From assembly GCA_947476645.1 (NCBI GenBank), contig CANJRM010000014.1, positions 1 to 49,421 of the forward strand: a stretch of DNA of 49,421 nucleotides. Reading direction: 5' to 3'. Below are positions 36,105 to 43,848 of this stretch, one piece after another. Position numbers and translations under genes: made by a program. Under the pieces are notes generated by a model. The model was not told the DNA's origin. It did no database searches and saw nothing but the letters and a program-made list of their open reading frames with translations. Source of the stretch: Bacteroidota bacterium (GTDB lineage Bacteria; Bacteroidota; Bacteroidia; Chitinophagales; LD1). The stretch's first letter is position 1, and every line of letters begins with the position of its first letter.

Positions 36105-36751
36105 AAATTACCCGCTACGGAATTTCTTTACACCGTATGACGCAACACTATGCGGAACTTGTTCGCCAATGGCGCAACGACAAAAAGATTTCGCAGTTCA
36201 TGTTTTACAAAGGAGAAATTACTAAAGCCATGCAGGACGAATGGTTTGCTTCCATCGACAACGAACAGAATTTTTTCTTCATCATCAGCCATAAAAATGT
36301 TCCTGTTGGCTTAATCAATATTTCATCCATTGATTGGGAAAACAAAACCGCTTACACGGGTTTGTTTATTTACGAAGACAAATTTCTAAGCACCGACATT
36401 CCTGTAATGGCATCGCTTGCCATGCTCGATGTGTTTTTTCTACTCTTCGATATTCAGTTAGTTTATGCAAAGGTGAAGGGCAATAATAAAGTGGCTCACA
36501 ACTACAATTCATTGCTCGGTTTTGCGCGCACCAAAAAAATTGAATTCGGTTTGGGCTATGAGTACATGTTACAAAAAGAAATTTATCTACTCGAAGCCAA
36601 ACAAATCCGCAATGCTGCTATTCATTTGAAAGGAAACAAAACTACGATTGAATTAACTACTTCTTCTATTGACGAATGGTTGAAGAAGAAAATAAGTGTG
36701 GCAAAAAAGAATGTGTTTAAAAACCTGGAAGTGTCGGTGTCAGACACTTAG
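36101..36751 (+). CDS. GNAT N-acyltransferase, PseH-like
   Basis: A 216-residue protein of the GNAT fold: LVRQWRNDKKISQFMFYKGE, DEWFASIDNEQNFFFIISHK, VPVGLINISSIDWENKTAY and a later acyl-CoA region (VKGNNKVAHNYNSLLGF). This pattern is close to PseH and other amino-sugar N-acetyltransferases. In this operon it may use acyl-ACP instead of acetyl-CoA, because an ACP and a KAS III enzyme are encoded just upstream; this is inference. Its stop overlaps that of the convergent GH1 gene (36748-36751), inside a hairpin. Confidence 0.85.
   Translation: MKITRYGISLHRMTQHYAELVRQWRNDKKISQFMFYKGEITKAMQDEWFASIDNEQNFFFIISHKNVPVGLINISSIDWENKTAYTGLFIYEDKFLSTDIPVMASLAMLDVFFLLFDIQLVYAKVKGNNKVAHNYNSLLGFARTKKIEFGLGYEYMLQKEIYLLEAKQIRNAAIHLKGNKTTIELTTSSIDEWLKKKISVAKKNVFKNLEVSVSDT
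36729..36749. terminator. Hairpin shared by two convergent gene ends
   Basis: AAGTGTC (36729-36735) and GACACTT (36743-36749) form a perfect 7-bp stem over the stop codons of the GNAT and GH1 genes. It contains GTGTCAGACAC, the same core as the hairpin at 33817-33848. It may end transcription from both sides, though no long T run follows. Confidence 0.5.
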
Positions 36752-38178
36752 TCTTTCAAAAACTCACTGAACCATTTTCCGCTTGTTTTAATAGTTCGTT
36801 GCTGCGTTTTAAAATCAACGCCTACCAAACCAAATCGCGGACGGAAACCTTCGGCCCATTCGAAGTTATCCATGAAACTCCAAATGAAATAACCGCCTAC
36901 ATTCACTCCTTCCTGCTTGGCTTTCAAAACCTGTTTCAAATAATCTTTAAGAAACTGAATGCGTTTGGCATCATTGATTTCTCCGTTTACATTTTCATCA
37001 GGGAAAGCAGCGCCATTTTCGGTGATGATAATTTTAGGTGCGTTTTTATACGCACCAAATTTTTTGATGAGGTTGTAAATCCCCTCGGGGAAAACTTCCC
37101 AACCCATATCGGTGGTATCGTGTCCGAGCTTTTTTGCAGGCACATTTGCAAAATGAATGATGGGAATTAAACCGAGTTGATAAACCACCATGCGCGAATA
37201 ATTCTGCAAGCCAATAAAATCAAAATCGAATTTCATTTTCTCTGCATCGCCATCGAGCATGTGCTTTTCAATATGCTTGCATGCCGGTAAATCTGCTTTG
37301 GGATAACCCAAACCCAGCACTGCGTCTATAAACAAACGATTGATGAAAGCATCTGCTCTTCGGGCAGCTTTTACATTGGCGGGTTTGTCGTTCTTCGCAT
37401 CTATATGGCTGCACGAAAACGTAGTTCCAATATTTGCATCCTTCACATTCGCTCGCAAAATTCTTCCACCCGCACCGTGACTCATTGTTACATGATGCAC
37501 GGCTTTATAAAACTTACTGAAGTTGACATAGCCCGGTGCATGCACACCAATTAAATATCCCAGCGGAACAAACGCCATCGGCTCGTTGAACACCATCCAG
37601 TTCTTCACCTTTTCGCCATACTCTTTTGAAATCACATTCACATATTCCTCGAACCATTTAATGGAGTCGCGATTTGCCCAACCGCCTTTTTTTTCTAATG
37701 CCTGCGGCAAATCCCAATGGTAACAAGTCACCCACGGCTCTACATTTTCTTTCAAACATTTATCAATAACGCGATGGTAAAAATCAATTCCTTTTTGATT
37801 TATAGCACCAGTACCCTGCGGCAAAACGCGCGACCAGCTTATCGAAAATCGCGATGCAGGAATATTCATTTTGTGCATCAACTCGATATCACTTTCGTAG
37901 CGGTGATAAAAATCGCAAGCCACATCGCCTGTCTCACGCGTTTTTACTTTGCCTTTATGGTGATGAACAAAATGATCCCACACGCTCTCGCCTTTTCCAT
38001 CTTCGTTCCAACCGCCTTCAATTTGATAAGCAGCGGTGGCGGTTCCCCAAACAAAATCTTTTCCGAAATCGTTTCGCTTTAATTCTTCAGCCGAAAATAT
38101 TTCAGCTAATAAATTGTGTGGCAATAAAGTTCCTGCCACTAGAATGGAACTGAGTTTTAGGTATTGTTCGCGTGTCAT
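36748..38178 (-). CDS. Glycoside hydrolase family 1 beta-glucosidase, exported
   Basis: A 476-residue GH1 enzyme. The N-terminal YLKLSSILVAGTLLPHNLLA looks like a signal segment without a twin-arginine pair, so it may act in the periplasm. GH1 motifs are all present: FVWGTATAAYQIEGGWNEDG, RFSISWSRVLPQG, TCYHWDLPQAL, WMVFNEP (acid/base Glu), IIITENGAAF (nucleophile Glu) and SFMDNFEWAEGF. It cleaves beta-linked glucosides or related sugars. It is encoded opposite to the glycan block and shares its end with the GNAT gene. It lies next to holB with no obvious functional link. Confidence 0.94.
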   Translation of the reverse strand: MTREQYLKLSSILVAGTLLPHNLLAEIFSAEELKRNDFGKDFVWGTATAAYQIEGGWNEDGKGESVWDHFVHHHKGKVKTRETGDVACDFYHRYESDIELMHKMNIPASRFSISWSRVLPQGTGAINQKGIDFYHRVIDKCLKENVEPWVTCYHWDLPQALEKKGGWANRDSIKWFEEYVNVISKEYGEKVKNWMVFNEPMAFVPLGYLIGVHAPGYVNFSKFYKAVHHVTMSHGAGGRILRANVKDANIGTTFSCSHIDAKNDKPANVKAARRADAFINRLFIDAVLGLGYPKADLPACKHIEKHMLDGDAEKMKFDFDFIGLQNYSRMVVYQLGLIPIIHFANVPAKKLGHDTTDMGWEVFPEGIYNLIKKFGAYKNAPKIIITENGAAFPDENVNGEINDAKRIQFLKDYLKQVLKAKQEGVNVGGYFIWSFMDNFEWAEGFRPRFGLVGVDFKTQQRTIKTSGKWFSEFLKD

Positions 38179-38192
38179 TGGATTGAAATAGT

Positions 38193-39344
38193 TTAATCTA
38201 CCGTTACTTCTTCGTTCTTAAACACTGAAGCTACTTTGAAAGAATTGCTCATGAATAAAATTTTCGGATTGGCGTTTCGCTCAATGTGATAATACATGCG
38301 GTTGAAAATTTTCGCCATAGTTTCTGTTTGTTCGGGGAGAAGCAGTTTCGAAAACTTCGTAGCAAAAGCCAATTCCTCTCCATCTAATTTCTCCGAATTC
38401 CCTATTAAAGAAATCATAGCGCACTCGCGCAAAAAGAAAAGCGCGTATTTCAAAAACAACTTTTGATTCTCTCTTCCTGCTTTCGAAAAATCTTCTACCC
38501 AATCAATCAAACTTTTAGTGTTGTCGCTACTTGGTTTTAGTTTCAAACTATAACAGCAAAGCAACCAGGTGCGAAGCGTTTTATCATTTACGTTTTCACC
38601 ATCGGTCATGGAAAGTGCTGCATTAAAATTTCCATCTGCCATGCGCGAAATTCTTTTCGCGCTGCCTTCATCCATTTCAAATTTTTGCAGCAAAGCAAGT
38701 TTGATGTCTTCATCTTCAATCTGATTTACTTTCAAAATCTGCACGCGCGAAATGATAGTATTCAAAATCATTTCCCCGTTTTCTGCAATCAAAATAAAAA
38801 TGGTATTCGGTGGCGGTTCTTCGAGCACCTTCAAAAGTATATTGCCCTCATTACCTAAAAATTCAGTCAGCCAAATGATTTGAATTTTATAACCGCTCTC
38901 ATATGTTTTCAAATTCAGTTGATGAATGATTTGACGGCATTCTTCTGCGGTAATATTCCCTTGTTTATTCTCCGCACCAATATTCTGCATCCAGTCGTAG
39001 TAACTCATGTAAACGTTCTGTTGCAATGCGCTACGCCATTCCACAATAAAATCTGCACTCACTGCAGGTGAAGTTTTCTTCTCCGGTTTTATAACCGGAA
39101 AAGTAAAATGCAAATCGGGATGAATGAATTTCTGATTTTTTAAACAGGCAGAACAGGTTCCGCACGAATCATCTTCAGTTTTGTTTTCGCATTGAATAAA
39201 CTGTGCAGTAGAAAGAGCCAACGCCAGATTTCCGTTGCCTTCGGGTCCAAGCAAAAGCAAAGCATGAGGAACTCTTCCCGCGCTCGCCATGCCTATGAGT
39301 TTGCGTTTAACTTCTGTTTGCCCTATTACTTCTTTGAACTGCAT
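38193..39344 (-). CDS. holB: DNA polymerase III subunit delta'
   Basis: A 383-residue clamp-loader subunit. It starts FKEVIGQTEVKRKLIGM, has a degenerate Walker A (GPEGNGNLALA, without the Lys) and a zinc-binding cluster (CGTCSACLKNQKFIHPD), then the AAA+ lid motif EEPPPNTIFILI. Loss of ATP binding is normal for delta'. The ATG at 39344 lies two bases before the glutathione peroxidase stop, so the two genes are probably co-transcribed. Confidence 0.9.
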   Translation of the reverse strand: MQFKEVIGQTEVKRKLIGMASAGRVPHALLLLGPEGNGNLALALSTAQFIQCENKTEDDSCGTCSACLKNQKFIHPDLHFTFPVIKPEKKTSPAVSADFIVEWRSALQQNVYMSYYDWMQNIGAENKQGNITAEECRQIIHQLNLKTYESGYKIQIIWLTEFLGNEGNILLKVLEEPPPNTIFILIAENGEMILNTIISRVQILKVNQIEDEDIKLALLQKFEMDEGSAKRISRMADGNFNAALSMTDGENVNDKTLRTWLLCCYSLKLKPSSDNTKSLIDWVEDFSKAGRENQKLFLKYALFFLRECAMISLIGNSEKLDGEELAFATKFSKLLLPEQTETMAKIFNRMYYHIERNANPKILFMSNSFKVASVFKNEEVTVD

Positions 39345-39346
39345 CT

Positions 39347-39826
39347 TTATTTTTCTATCAAGCTGATAACATCTTCGCTCAACGGGTCAACGGGTGCGCC
39401 AAAAATTTTTATCACGTTTCCGTTTTCGTCAATTAAGTATTTCTGAAAATTCCATTTCACTTCGCTGTCGCGATAACCATTAAGTTCTTTCTTCATTAAA
39501 AATTCGTAGAGCAGGTGCGGATTGCTTCCGAGGATTTTTACTTTTTCTGTCAATGGAAATGTAACTCCGAAGTTCACTTCACAGAATTGCTCGATTTCGT
39601 TTTCCGTTCCCGGCTCCTGCTCACCAAAATCGTTGCAAGGCAAACCAATCACTTCAACTTTCTCTTTCAAATTCTGATACAACTCTTCCAATTGTTTGTA
39701 TTGCGGAGTAAAGCCGCAAGCTGAAGCCGTGTTTACCAATAAAATTTTTTTGCCTTTGAATTTCGAAAGATTCAGTTCGTTGCCTCTGATGTCTTTCAGT
39801 TGATAATCGTAAACTGCTTTGCTCAT
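39347..39826 (-). CDS. Glutathione peroxidase-family thiol peroxidase
   Basis: A 159-residue protein from the ATG at 39826 (SKAVYDYQLKDIRG). An upstream start at 39877 adds 17 residues that fit nothing. The peroxidatic Cys is in NTASACGFTPQY and the Trp in KWNFQKYLID. The usual NQFG motif reads CNDFGEQEPG, with Asp for the tetrad Gln, a form I associate with Bacteroidota members. It probably uses thioredoxin rather than glutathione to reduce peroxides. It diverges from the gene at 39901. Confidence 0.92.
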   Translation of the reverse strand: MSKAVYDYQLKDIRGNELNLSKFKGKKILLVNTASACGFTPQYKQLEELYQNLKEKVEVIGLPCNDFGEQEPGTENEIEQFCEVNFGVTFPLTEKVKILGSNPHLLYEFLMKKELNGYRDSEVKWNFQKYLIDENGNVIKIFGAPVDPLSEDVISLIEK

Positions 39827-39886
39827 GCCGTGAAAATAGAAAAAGACGATAGACCTTTGACACGAGAGATTAGACACTACAATTTT

Positions 39887-39894
39887 TAGATTTG
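39887..39894 (+). promoter_or_regulatory. -7 element of the 39901 gene
   Basis: TAGATTTG fits TAnnTTTG and lies six bases before the ATG, so transcription should start at or next to the start codon. A TTTG at 39856-39859 is 27 bp upstream, rather far for a -33 element. Confidence 0.5.
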
Positions 39895-39900
39895 CGATAC

Positions 39901-40809
39901 ATGAAAATTGCCCACGTAGTCAATCCTGTAAAGTTCAAGCCTGCATCTGAATTGCATGTGGCGCAGCCCATAACTTTTGAGAGCATTCGTGTGGCAAAAG
40001 AATTTGCACAAGGGAAAACGCAAGTGGAACTGTTCGCGATTGGCTATGAAGAGGATAAAGAAATCGTTCCAGCGTTCTTCACGCAACTTCCGAATTTAAA
40101 TCGTTCGGTTCTTGATTTTGGAAAATTTTCGAACCCGAAAGAATATCCGCTACTCAACGATGTGTTTCGTGCTTTATATAATGCTACCGATGCCGAGTAT
40201 CTCATCTATACTAATATTGACATTGCACTGATGCCGCAGTTTTATGTAGCTGTTTCAGAAATTTTAAAACAAGGACATGATGCGTTGCTTATTAACCGTA
40301 GAGGAATTTCAACCCATTACAAAACTGCAGAAGAATTACCACTGATGTATTCCGATTTCGGGAAACCACACCCCGGTTTTGATTGCTTTGTTTTCAAAAG
40401 AGAATTGCTCAACAAAATTATTCTTGAAAACATTTGTCTGGGTGTTTCATTTAGTGAAGTGGCGGTGGTTCATAATTTTATTGCCTTTGCCGAAAATTTA
40501 AAATTGGTTGATGACCTTCATCTCACTTTTCATATCGGCACAGAGGTAATGCCACCACTCGATCAGGAATATTATTGGCACAACAGAAATGAATACGAAC
40601 AAAAAATTCATCCGCGTATTAAGCACCTTCTCAGCATTGAAAAATTTCCTTACAGCCATTTGCCGTTTTACAAACGAATACTGAAATGGATTTTGAATCC
40701 GAATTTCAGAACGAAACAAGTAGTTGAACTCGAAGGCAAAAGTTTTAGCAGAAGATTGAAACACAAAATTGATTCCTTGAGGTTTTCATTGCTCGACAAA
40801 ACCAAATAA
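39901..40809 (+). CDS. Glycosyltransferase-like protein of unknown family
   Basis: A 302-residue protein from the ATG at 39901 (MKIAHVVNPVKF). I cannot assign a family. It has a GT-A-like look: YLIYTNIDIALMPQFYVAV holds a DxD-like motif after a hydrophobic strand, and ALLINRRGI, PGFDCFVFKR and FHIGTEVMPP follow as in some sugar transferases. The C-terminus is basic (FSRRLKHKIDSLRF). No signal peptide or membrane helix is seen. It is 24 bp upstream of uvrC and may share its transcript. Confidence 0.7.
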   Translation: MKIAHVVNPVKFKPASELHVAQPITFESIRVAKEFAQGKTQVELFAIGYEEDKEIVPAFFTQLPNLNRSVLDFGKFSNPKEYPLLNDVFRALYNATDAEYLIYTNIDIALMPQFYVAVSEILKQGHDALLINRRGISTHYKTAEELPLMYSDFGKPHPGFDCFVFKRELLNKIILENICLGVSFSEVAVVHNFIAFAENLKLVDDLHLTFHIGTEVMPPLDQEYYWHNRNEYEQKIHPRIKHLLSIEKFPYSHLPFYKRILKWILNPNFRTKQVVELEGKSFSRRLKHKIDSLRFSLLDKTK

Positions 40810-40833
40810 CAACCCTATCATTTTCTTCTTTCC

Positions 40834-42648
40834 ATGACTTCTGAAGAATTTAAGACTTATCGCGAATCGCTGCCAAATCAGCCGGGTATTTATAAGTATC
40901 TGAATGAGAAAGGGGAAATTATTTACATAGGCAAAGCGAAAGATTTAAAGAAACGTGTGAGTTCTTACTTTACCAATAACATGCACTCGAACCGAATCAA
41001 ACGCATGATTCATTTCATTACCAAGTTTGAGTTTGTAATTGTCGATACAGAACAGGATGCTTTTTTGCTGGAGAATTCGCTCATTAAAAAGTATCAGCCT
41101 CGCTACAACGTAATGCTGAAGGATGATAAGACCTATCCGTTCATTTGCATCAAGAAAGAGCCTTTTCCGCGTGTGTTTTTTACGCGCAGAGTAATTAAAG
41201 ACGGTTCAGAATATCTGGGACCTTACACCTCTATGTATAACGCGCGGATTGTGTTGGATTTGATGTGCGAAATTTTCCCGTTGCGTACCTGTACCTTAAA
41301 CCTTACGCAAAAAAATATTGAAGCAGGAAAATTTAAAGTGTGTCTGGAATATCATTTGAAAAATTGTCTTGGTCCTTGTCAGGCATTACAGACCGAGGCG
41401 GATTACGATGAAGAAATTCAGCAAATCAGGAATATTCTGAAAAGCAATTTTGGTTCGGTGAAAAATTATTTGAAAAAGAAAATGACGGAATATGCCGACC
41501 AAACGCTTTTTGAAAAAGCAGAAGAGTTTCGGCAGAAACTGGAAATACTCACGGGTTACGAAAACAAATCAACCATAGTAAATCCGCGACTTACCGATAT
41601 AGATGTGTACGGTTACACCGAAAATGAAACTGATGCGTTTATGAATTACCTGAAAATTGTAAATGGAACGGTGGTGAAAACCCGCGCTATAGAAGTGAAA
41701 CGCGTGCTTGATGAAACCAAAGAAGAATTATTGCTGCGTGCTATTCTTGAACACTCGATGGAAGAAACAGAACCCGCAAGCGAATTGCTCGTGCCGTTTG
41801 AAATTGATTTTCCATTTGAAAACATAAAACTGACTGTGCCGCAGGCGGGTGATAAAAAGCGTTTGCTCGATTTAGCGGTGAAGAATGCGCTTTACATGCG
41901 GCAGGAGCGAGTGAAACAAAACATGACTGCGGAGGAAAAGAAACCGAGTTTCAGAATTATGAAAACGCTGAAAGAAGATTTGAAACTGAAAGACCTGCCG
42001 CGCCATATCGAATGCTTTGATAATTCAAATATTCAGGGGACAAATCCGGTGAGTGCGTGTGTGGTTTTTAAAGATGCCAGGCCATCGAAAAAAGATTATC
42101 GCCATTTCAATATTAAAACGGTGGAAGGTCCCGATGATTTCGCTTCTATATACGAAGTGATTACGCGCAGATACAAACGAATGCTCGATGAAGAGCAGGA
42201 ACTTCCGCAACTGATTATTGTGGATGGCGGCAAAGGGCAACTGAGCAGTGCAGTAGATGCGTTAAAGCAATTGAACTTGTATGGAAAAATTCCCATCGTA
42301 GGAATTGCGAAACGCCTAGAAGAAATTTATTTCCCCGAAGATTCATTACCGTTATACATCAACAAAAAATCTGAATCGCTTAAGCTTATTCAAAAGATGC
42401 GCGATGAAGCGCACCGCTTCGGAATTACGCACCATCGACTTCGGAGAAGCAACACTTCTCTCCACTCTGAATTGATAGATATAAAAGGTGTGGGCGAAAA
42501 AACTTTTGAGTTGCTGATGAAAAAATATAAGAGCGTAAAAAAACTTCGCGAAGTCGAACTAGCAGAATTAGCCGAGTTAATTGGAGAAAGCAGAGCTAAA
42601 CTTTTGAAAGAATATTTTGCGGGAACAGAATCAAGTACTTCAGAATAG
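40834..42648 (+). CDS. uvrC: Excinuclease ABC subunit C
   Basis: A 604-residue UvrC, which makes the 3' and 5' incisions in nucleotide excision repair. The GIY-YIG nuclease domain is at the start (PGIYKYLNEKGEIIYIGKAK), then a UVR helical hairpin near residue 220 (EKAEEFRQKLEIL). The RNase H-like domain has ECFDNSNIQGTNPVSACVVF, IIVDGGKGQLSSA and HHRLRR, and the C-terminus has helix-hairpin-helix motifs (IDIKGVGEKTFELLMKKY). Length and motifs are normal. Confidence 0.97.
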   Translation: MTSEEFKTYRESLPNQPGIYKYLNEKGEIIYIGKAKDLKKRVSSYFTNNMHSNRIKRMIHFITKFEFVIVDTEQDAFLLENSLIKKYQPRYNVMLKDDKTYPFICIKKEPFPRVFFTRRVIKDGSEYLGPYTSMYNARIVLDLMCEIFPLRTCTLNLTQKNIEAGKFKVCLEYHLKNCLGPCQALQTEADYDEEIQQIRNILKSNFGSVKNYLKKKMTEYADQTLFEKAEEFRQKLEILTGYENKSTIVNPRLTDIDVYGYTENETDAFMNYLKIVNGTVVKTRAIEVKRVLDETKEELLLRAILEHSMEETEPASELLVPFEIDFPFENIKLTVPQAGDKKRLLDLAVKNALYMRQERVKQNMTAEEKKPSFRIMKTLKEDLKLKDLPRHIECFDNSNIQGTNPVSACVVFKDARPSKKDYRHFNIKTVEGPDDFASIYEVITRRYKRMLDEEQELPQLIIVDGGKGQLSSAVDALKQLNLYGKIPIVGIAKRLEEIYFPEDSLPLYINKKSESLKLIQKMRDEAHRFGITHHRLRRSNTSLHSELIDIKGVGEKTFELLMKKYKSVKKLREVELAELAELIGESRAKLLKEYFAGTESSTSE

Positions 42649-42653
42649 TCTCT

Positions 42654-43298
42654 TCAACCTTTTGCCACAATCAAATAATGGTCAAAAAAAAATTCATGTT
42701 TCAGCCGTATTGATTTCAGAATTTTAATCCCGCGCTTTTCAAGAGCACCTTGGTATTCCATCAAATCATACTGATGCGGATGAAGAATGTCTCCGGGAAC
42801 CAGGCGAAATAACTTTTTGAAGAAAGAATGATTGTGCGCATCTATGGTAAGGACTAAATTTCTTCGCTCACCAACGCAGTTAACCAAAACATCCATCGCT
42901 TTTTCAAAATCGCGCACATGGTTAATGGCATTCATACAAAAAACAAAATCAAATTTTTCTTTCGTTTCAAATTCTTCAATAGTTGATTTCACAAACTTCA
43001 CGTTCTTAAAATTCTCTCTTCTAAAAAAAGGAATTTGCTTTTCGTATTCCTCTATTAAAGGGTCTACAGCAGTTACATCATAAGCGCCATACATCATAAA
43101 CACACCCGATGGACCGCATCCTAAATCAACAATTTTTGCATCGCTCCAAATCTGCATTTCATCGGGCAACATGGAAAGGATGGCGCCCCACCATTGTTTC
43201 TTCCACGCTAAATATTCCTCTTTGCTTTTTCCGTGCAAATAATTTTTCCACCAGCGCAGTTCAAACCATTGAGCAATTTTCCATCTAATATATGTCAT
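42654..43298 (-). CDS. Class I SAM-dependent methyltransferase
   Basis: A 214-residue enzyme with SAM-binding motif I KIVDLGCGPSGVFMMY, an acidic loop AVDPLIEEYEKQ and motif FDFVFCMNAINHV. I place the start at ATG 43298. A GTG at 43322 would add eight residues encoded by a dispersed-repeat-like sequence and is doubtful. The substrate is unknown; the fold resembles small-molecule or lipid methyltransferases. Convergent with uvrC (5-bp gap) and divergent from rnpB. Confidence 0.85.
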   Translation of the reverse strand: MTYIRWKIAQWFELRWWKNYLHGKSKEEYLAWKKQWWGAILSMLPDEMQIWSDAKIVDLGCGPSGVFMMYGAYDVTAVDPLIEEYEKQIPFFRRENFKNVKFVKSTIEEFETKEKFDFVFCMNAINHVRDFEKAMDVLVNCVGERRNLVLTIDAHNHSFFKKLFRLVPGDILHPHQYDLMEYQGALEKRGIKILKSIRLKHEFFFDHYLIVAKG

Positions 43299-43320
43299 AC
43301 TGAGCTTTGTCGAAGTATCC
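43294..43320 (-). repeat. Dispersed-repeat-like fragment at a gene start
   Basis: On the minus strand this reads GGATA, then CTTCGACAAAGCTCAGTATG, then ACA. It resembles the CTTCGACAAGCTCAG family of intergenic repeats found in many bacteria. It touches the ATG of the methyltransferase gene. Confidence 0.5.
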
Positions 43321-43360
43321 ACAATAATCTTTTAAAATTTCCACAAGGCGCATAAAAAAG

Positions 43361-43390
43361 TTTGTCCATTAAATTAACCGTCTATTTTCG
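43361..43390 (+). promoter_or_regulatory. rnpB promoter
   Basis: TTTG (43361-43364), an 18-bp spacer and TATTTTCG (43383-43390) match the Bacteroidota promoter, with TTCG for TTTG. The RNA 5' end predicted from helix P1 is six to seven bases downstream, as expected. Confidence 0.7.
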
Positions 43391-43395
43391 CCAAC

Positions 43396-43762
43396 GGTTG
43401 CATGCTGCTTCATCGTTCTTTGCAAAAAGGAAAGGAAAGTCCGGACAATATAGAGCACCGCACCACCTAACGGGTGGCACCCCGATTTATCAGGGAAGAG
43501 ATAGTGCCGCAGAAAATAACTATCCCAATGCAAATTGGGGCAAAGGTGAAAACGTGTGGTAAGAGCGCACGGTTAATTGCAGTAATGCAGTTAGCGGGTA
43601 AACCTTGCGGATTGAAAGTTCACGTATATCAGCGCTTGAGCGCTGCTCGCACGATGCTGAGGGGTTGAACGTAACAGGTGCCGCGTGAGCGGTATCGCAG
43701 ATAAATGATGAGGGCTTTGATTTATTTCAGAGAACAGAATCCGGCTTACAGGCATGCAGCTT
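43396..43762 (+). ncRNA. rnpB: RNase P RNA (class A)
   Basis: The catalytic RNA of RNase P, about 365 nt. The conserved core is visible as GGAAAGTCCGGAC near 43433-43446 and, at the end, ACAGAATCCGGCTTACAGGC. The ends pair as helix P1: GTTGCATGC (43397-43405) with GCATGCAGC (43752-43760). A run of six T follows directly and should end transcription. Exact ends are uncertain by a few bases. The promoter lies just upstream, and the RNA is transcribed away from the methyltransferase gene. Confidence 0.95.
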
Positions 43763-43783
43763 TTTTGACTTAAAATTTAAAAT

Positions 43784-43824
43784 TGAAGATTGAAAATTTT
43801 AGGGTATTCAATTTTCAATCTTCA
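43784..43824. repeat. 15-bp perfect inverted repeat upstream of the NtrC-type gene
   Basis: TGAAGATTGAAAATT (43784-43798) and AATTTTCAATCTTCA (43810-43824) are exact reverse complements with an 11-base loop. Further CAATATTCAATC words follow up to the ATG. Similar CAATCTTCAATC words lie before the amidotransferase gene (around 19853-19864). Confidence 0.75.
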
Positions 43825-43848
43825 TTATTCAATATTCAATCAATTCAA

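Noticed and set aside
32399-36751. The glycan block as a recently acquired island.
   Set aside because: Base composition and codon use look like the neighbours, and no integrase, tRNA or direct-repeat boundary is seen; only the two hairpins hint at block structure.
38193-39344. Degenerate Walker A in the delta' subunit.
   Set aside because: Loss of ATP binding is normal for delta' subunits of the clamp loader.
39347-39826. Glutathione peroxidase with Asp in place of the tetrad Gln (CNDFG).
   Set aside because: I associate this variant with Bacteroidota members of the family, so I do not treat it as a sign of lost function.
43396-43762. Open frames of 64-66 codons across the rnpB region.
   Set aside because: The conserved RNase P RNA core and paired ends explain the sequence fully.
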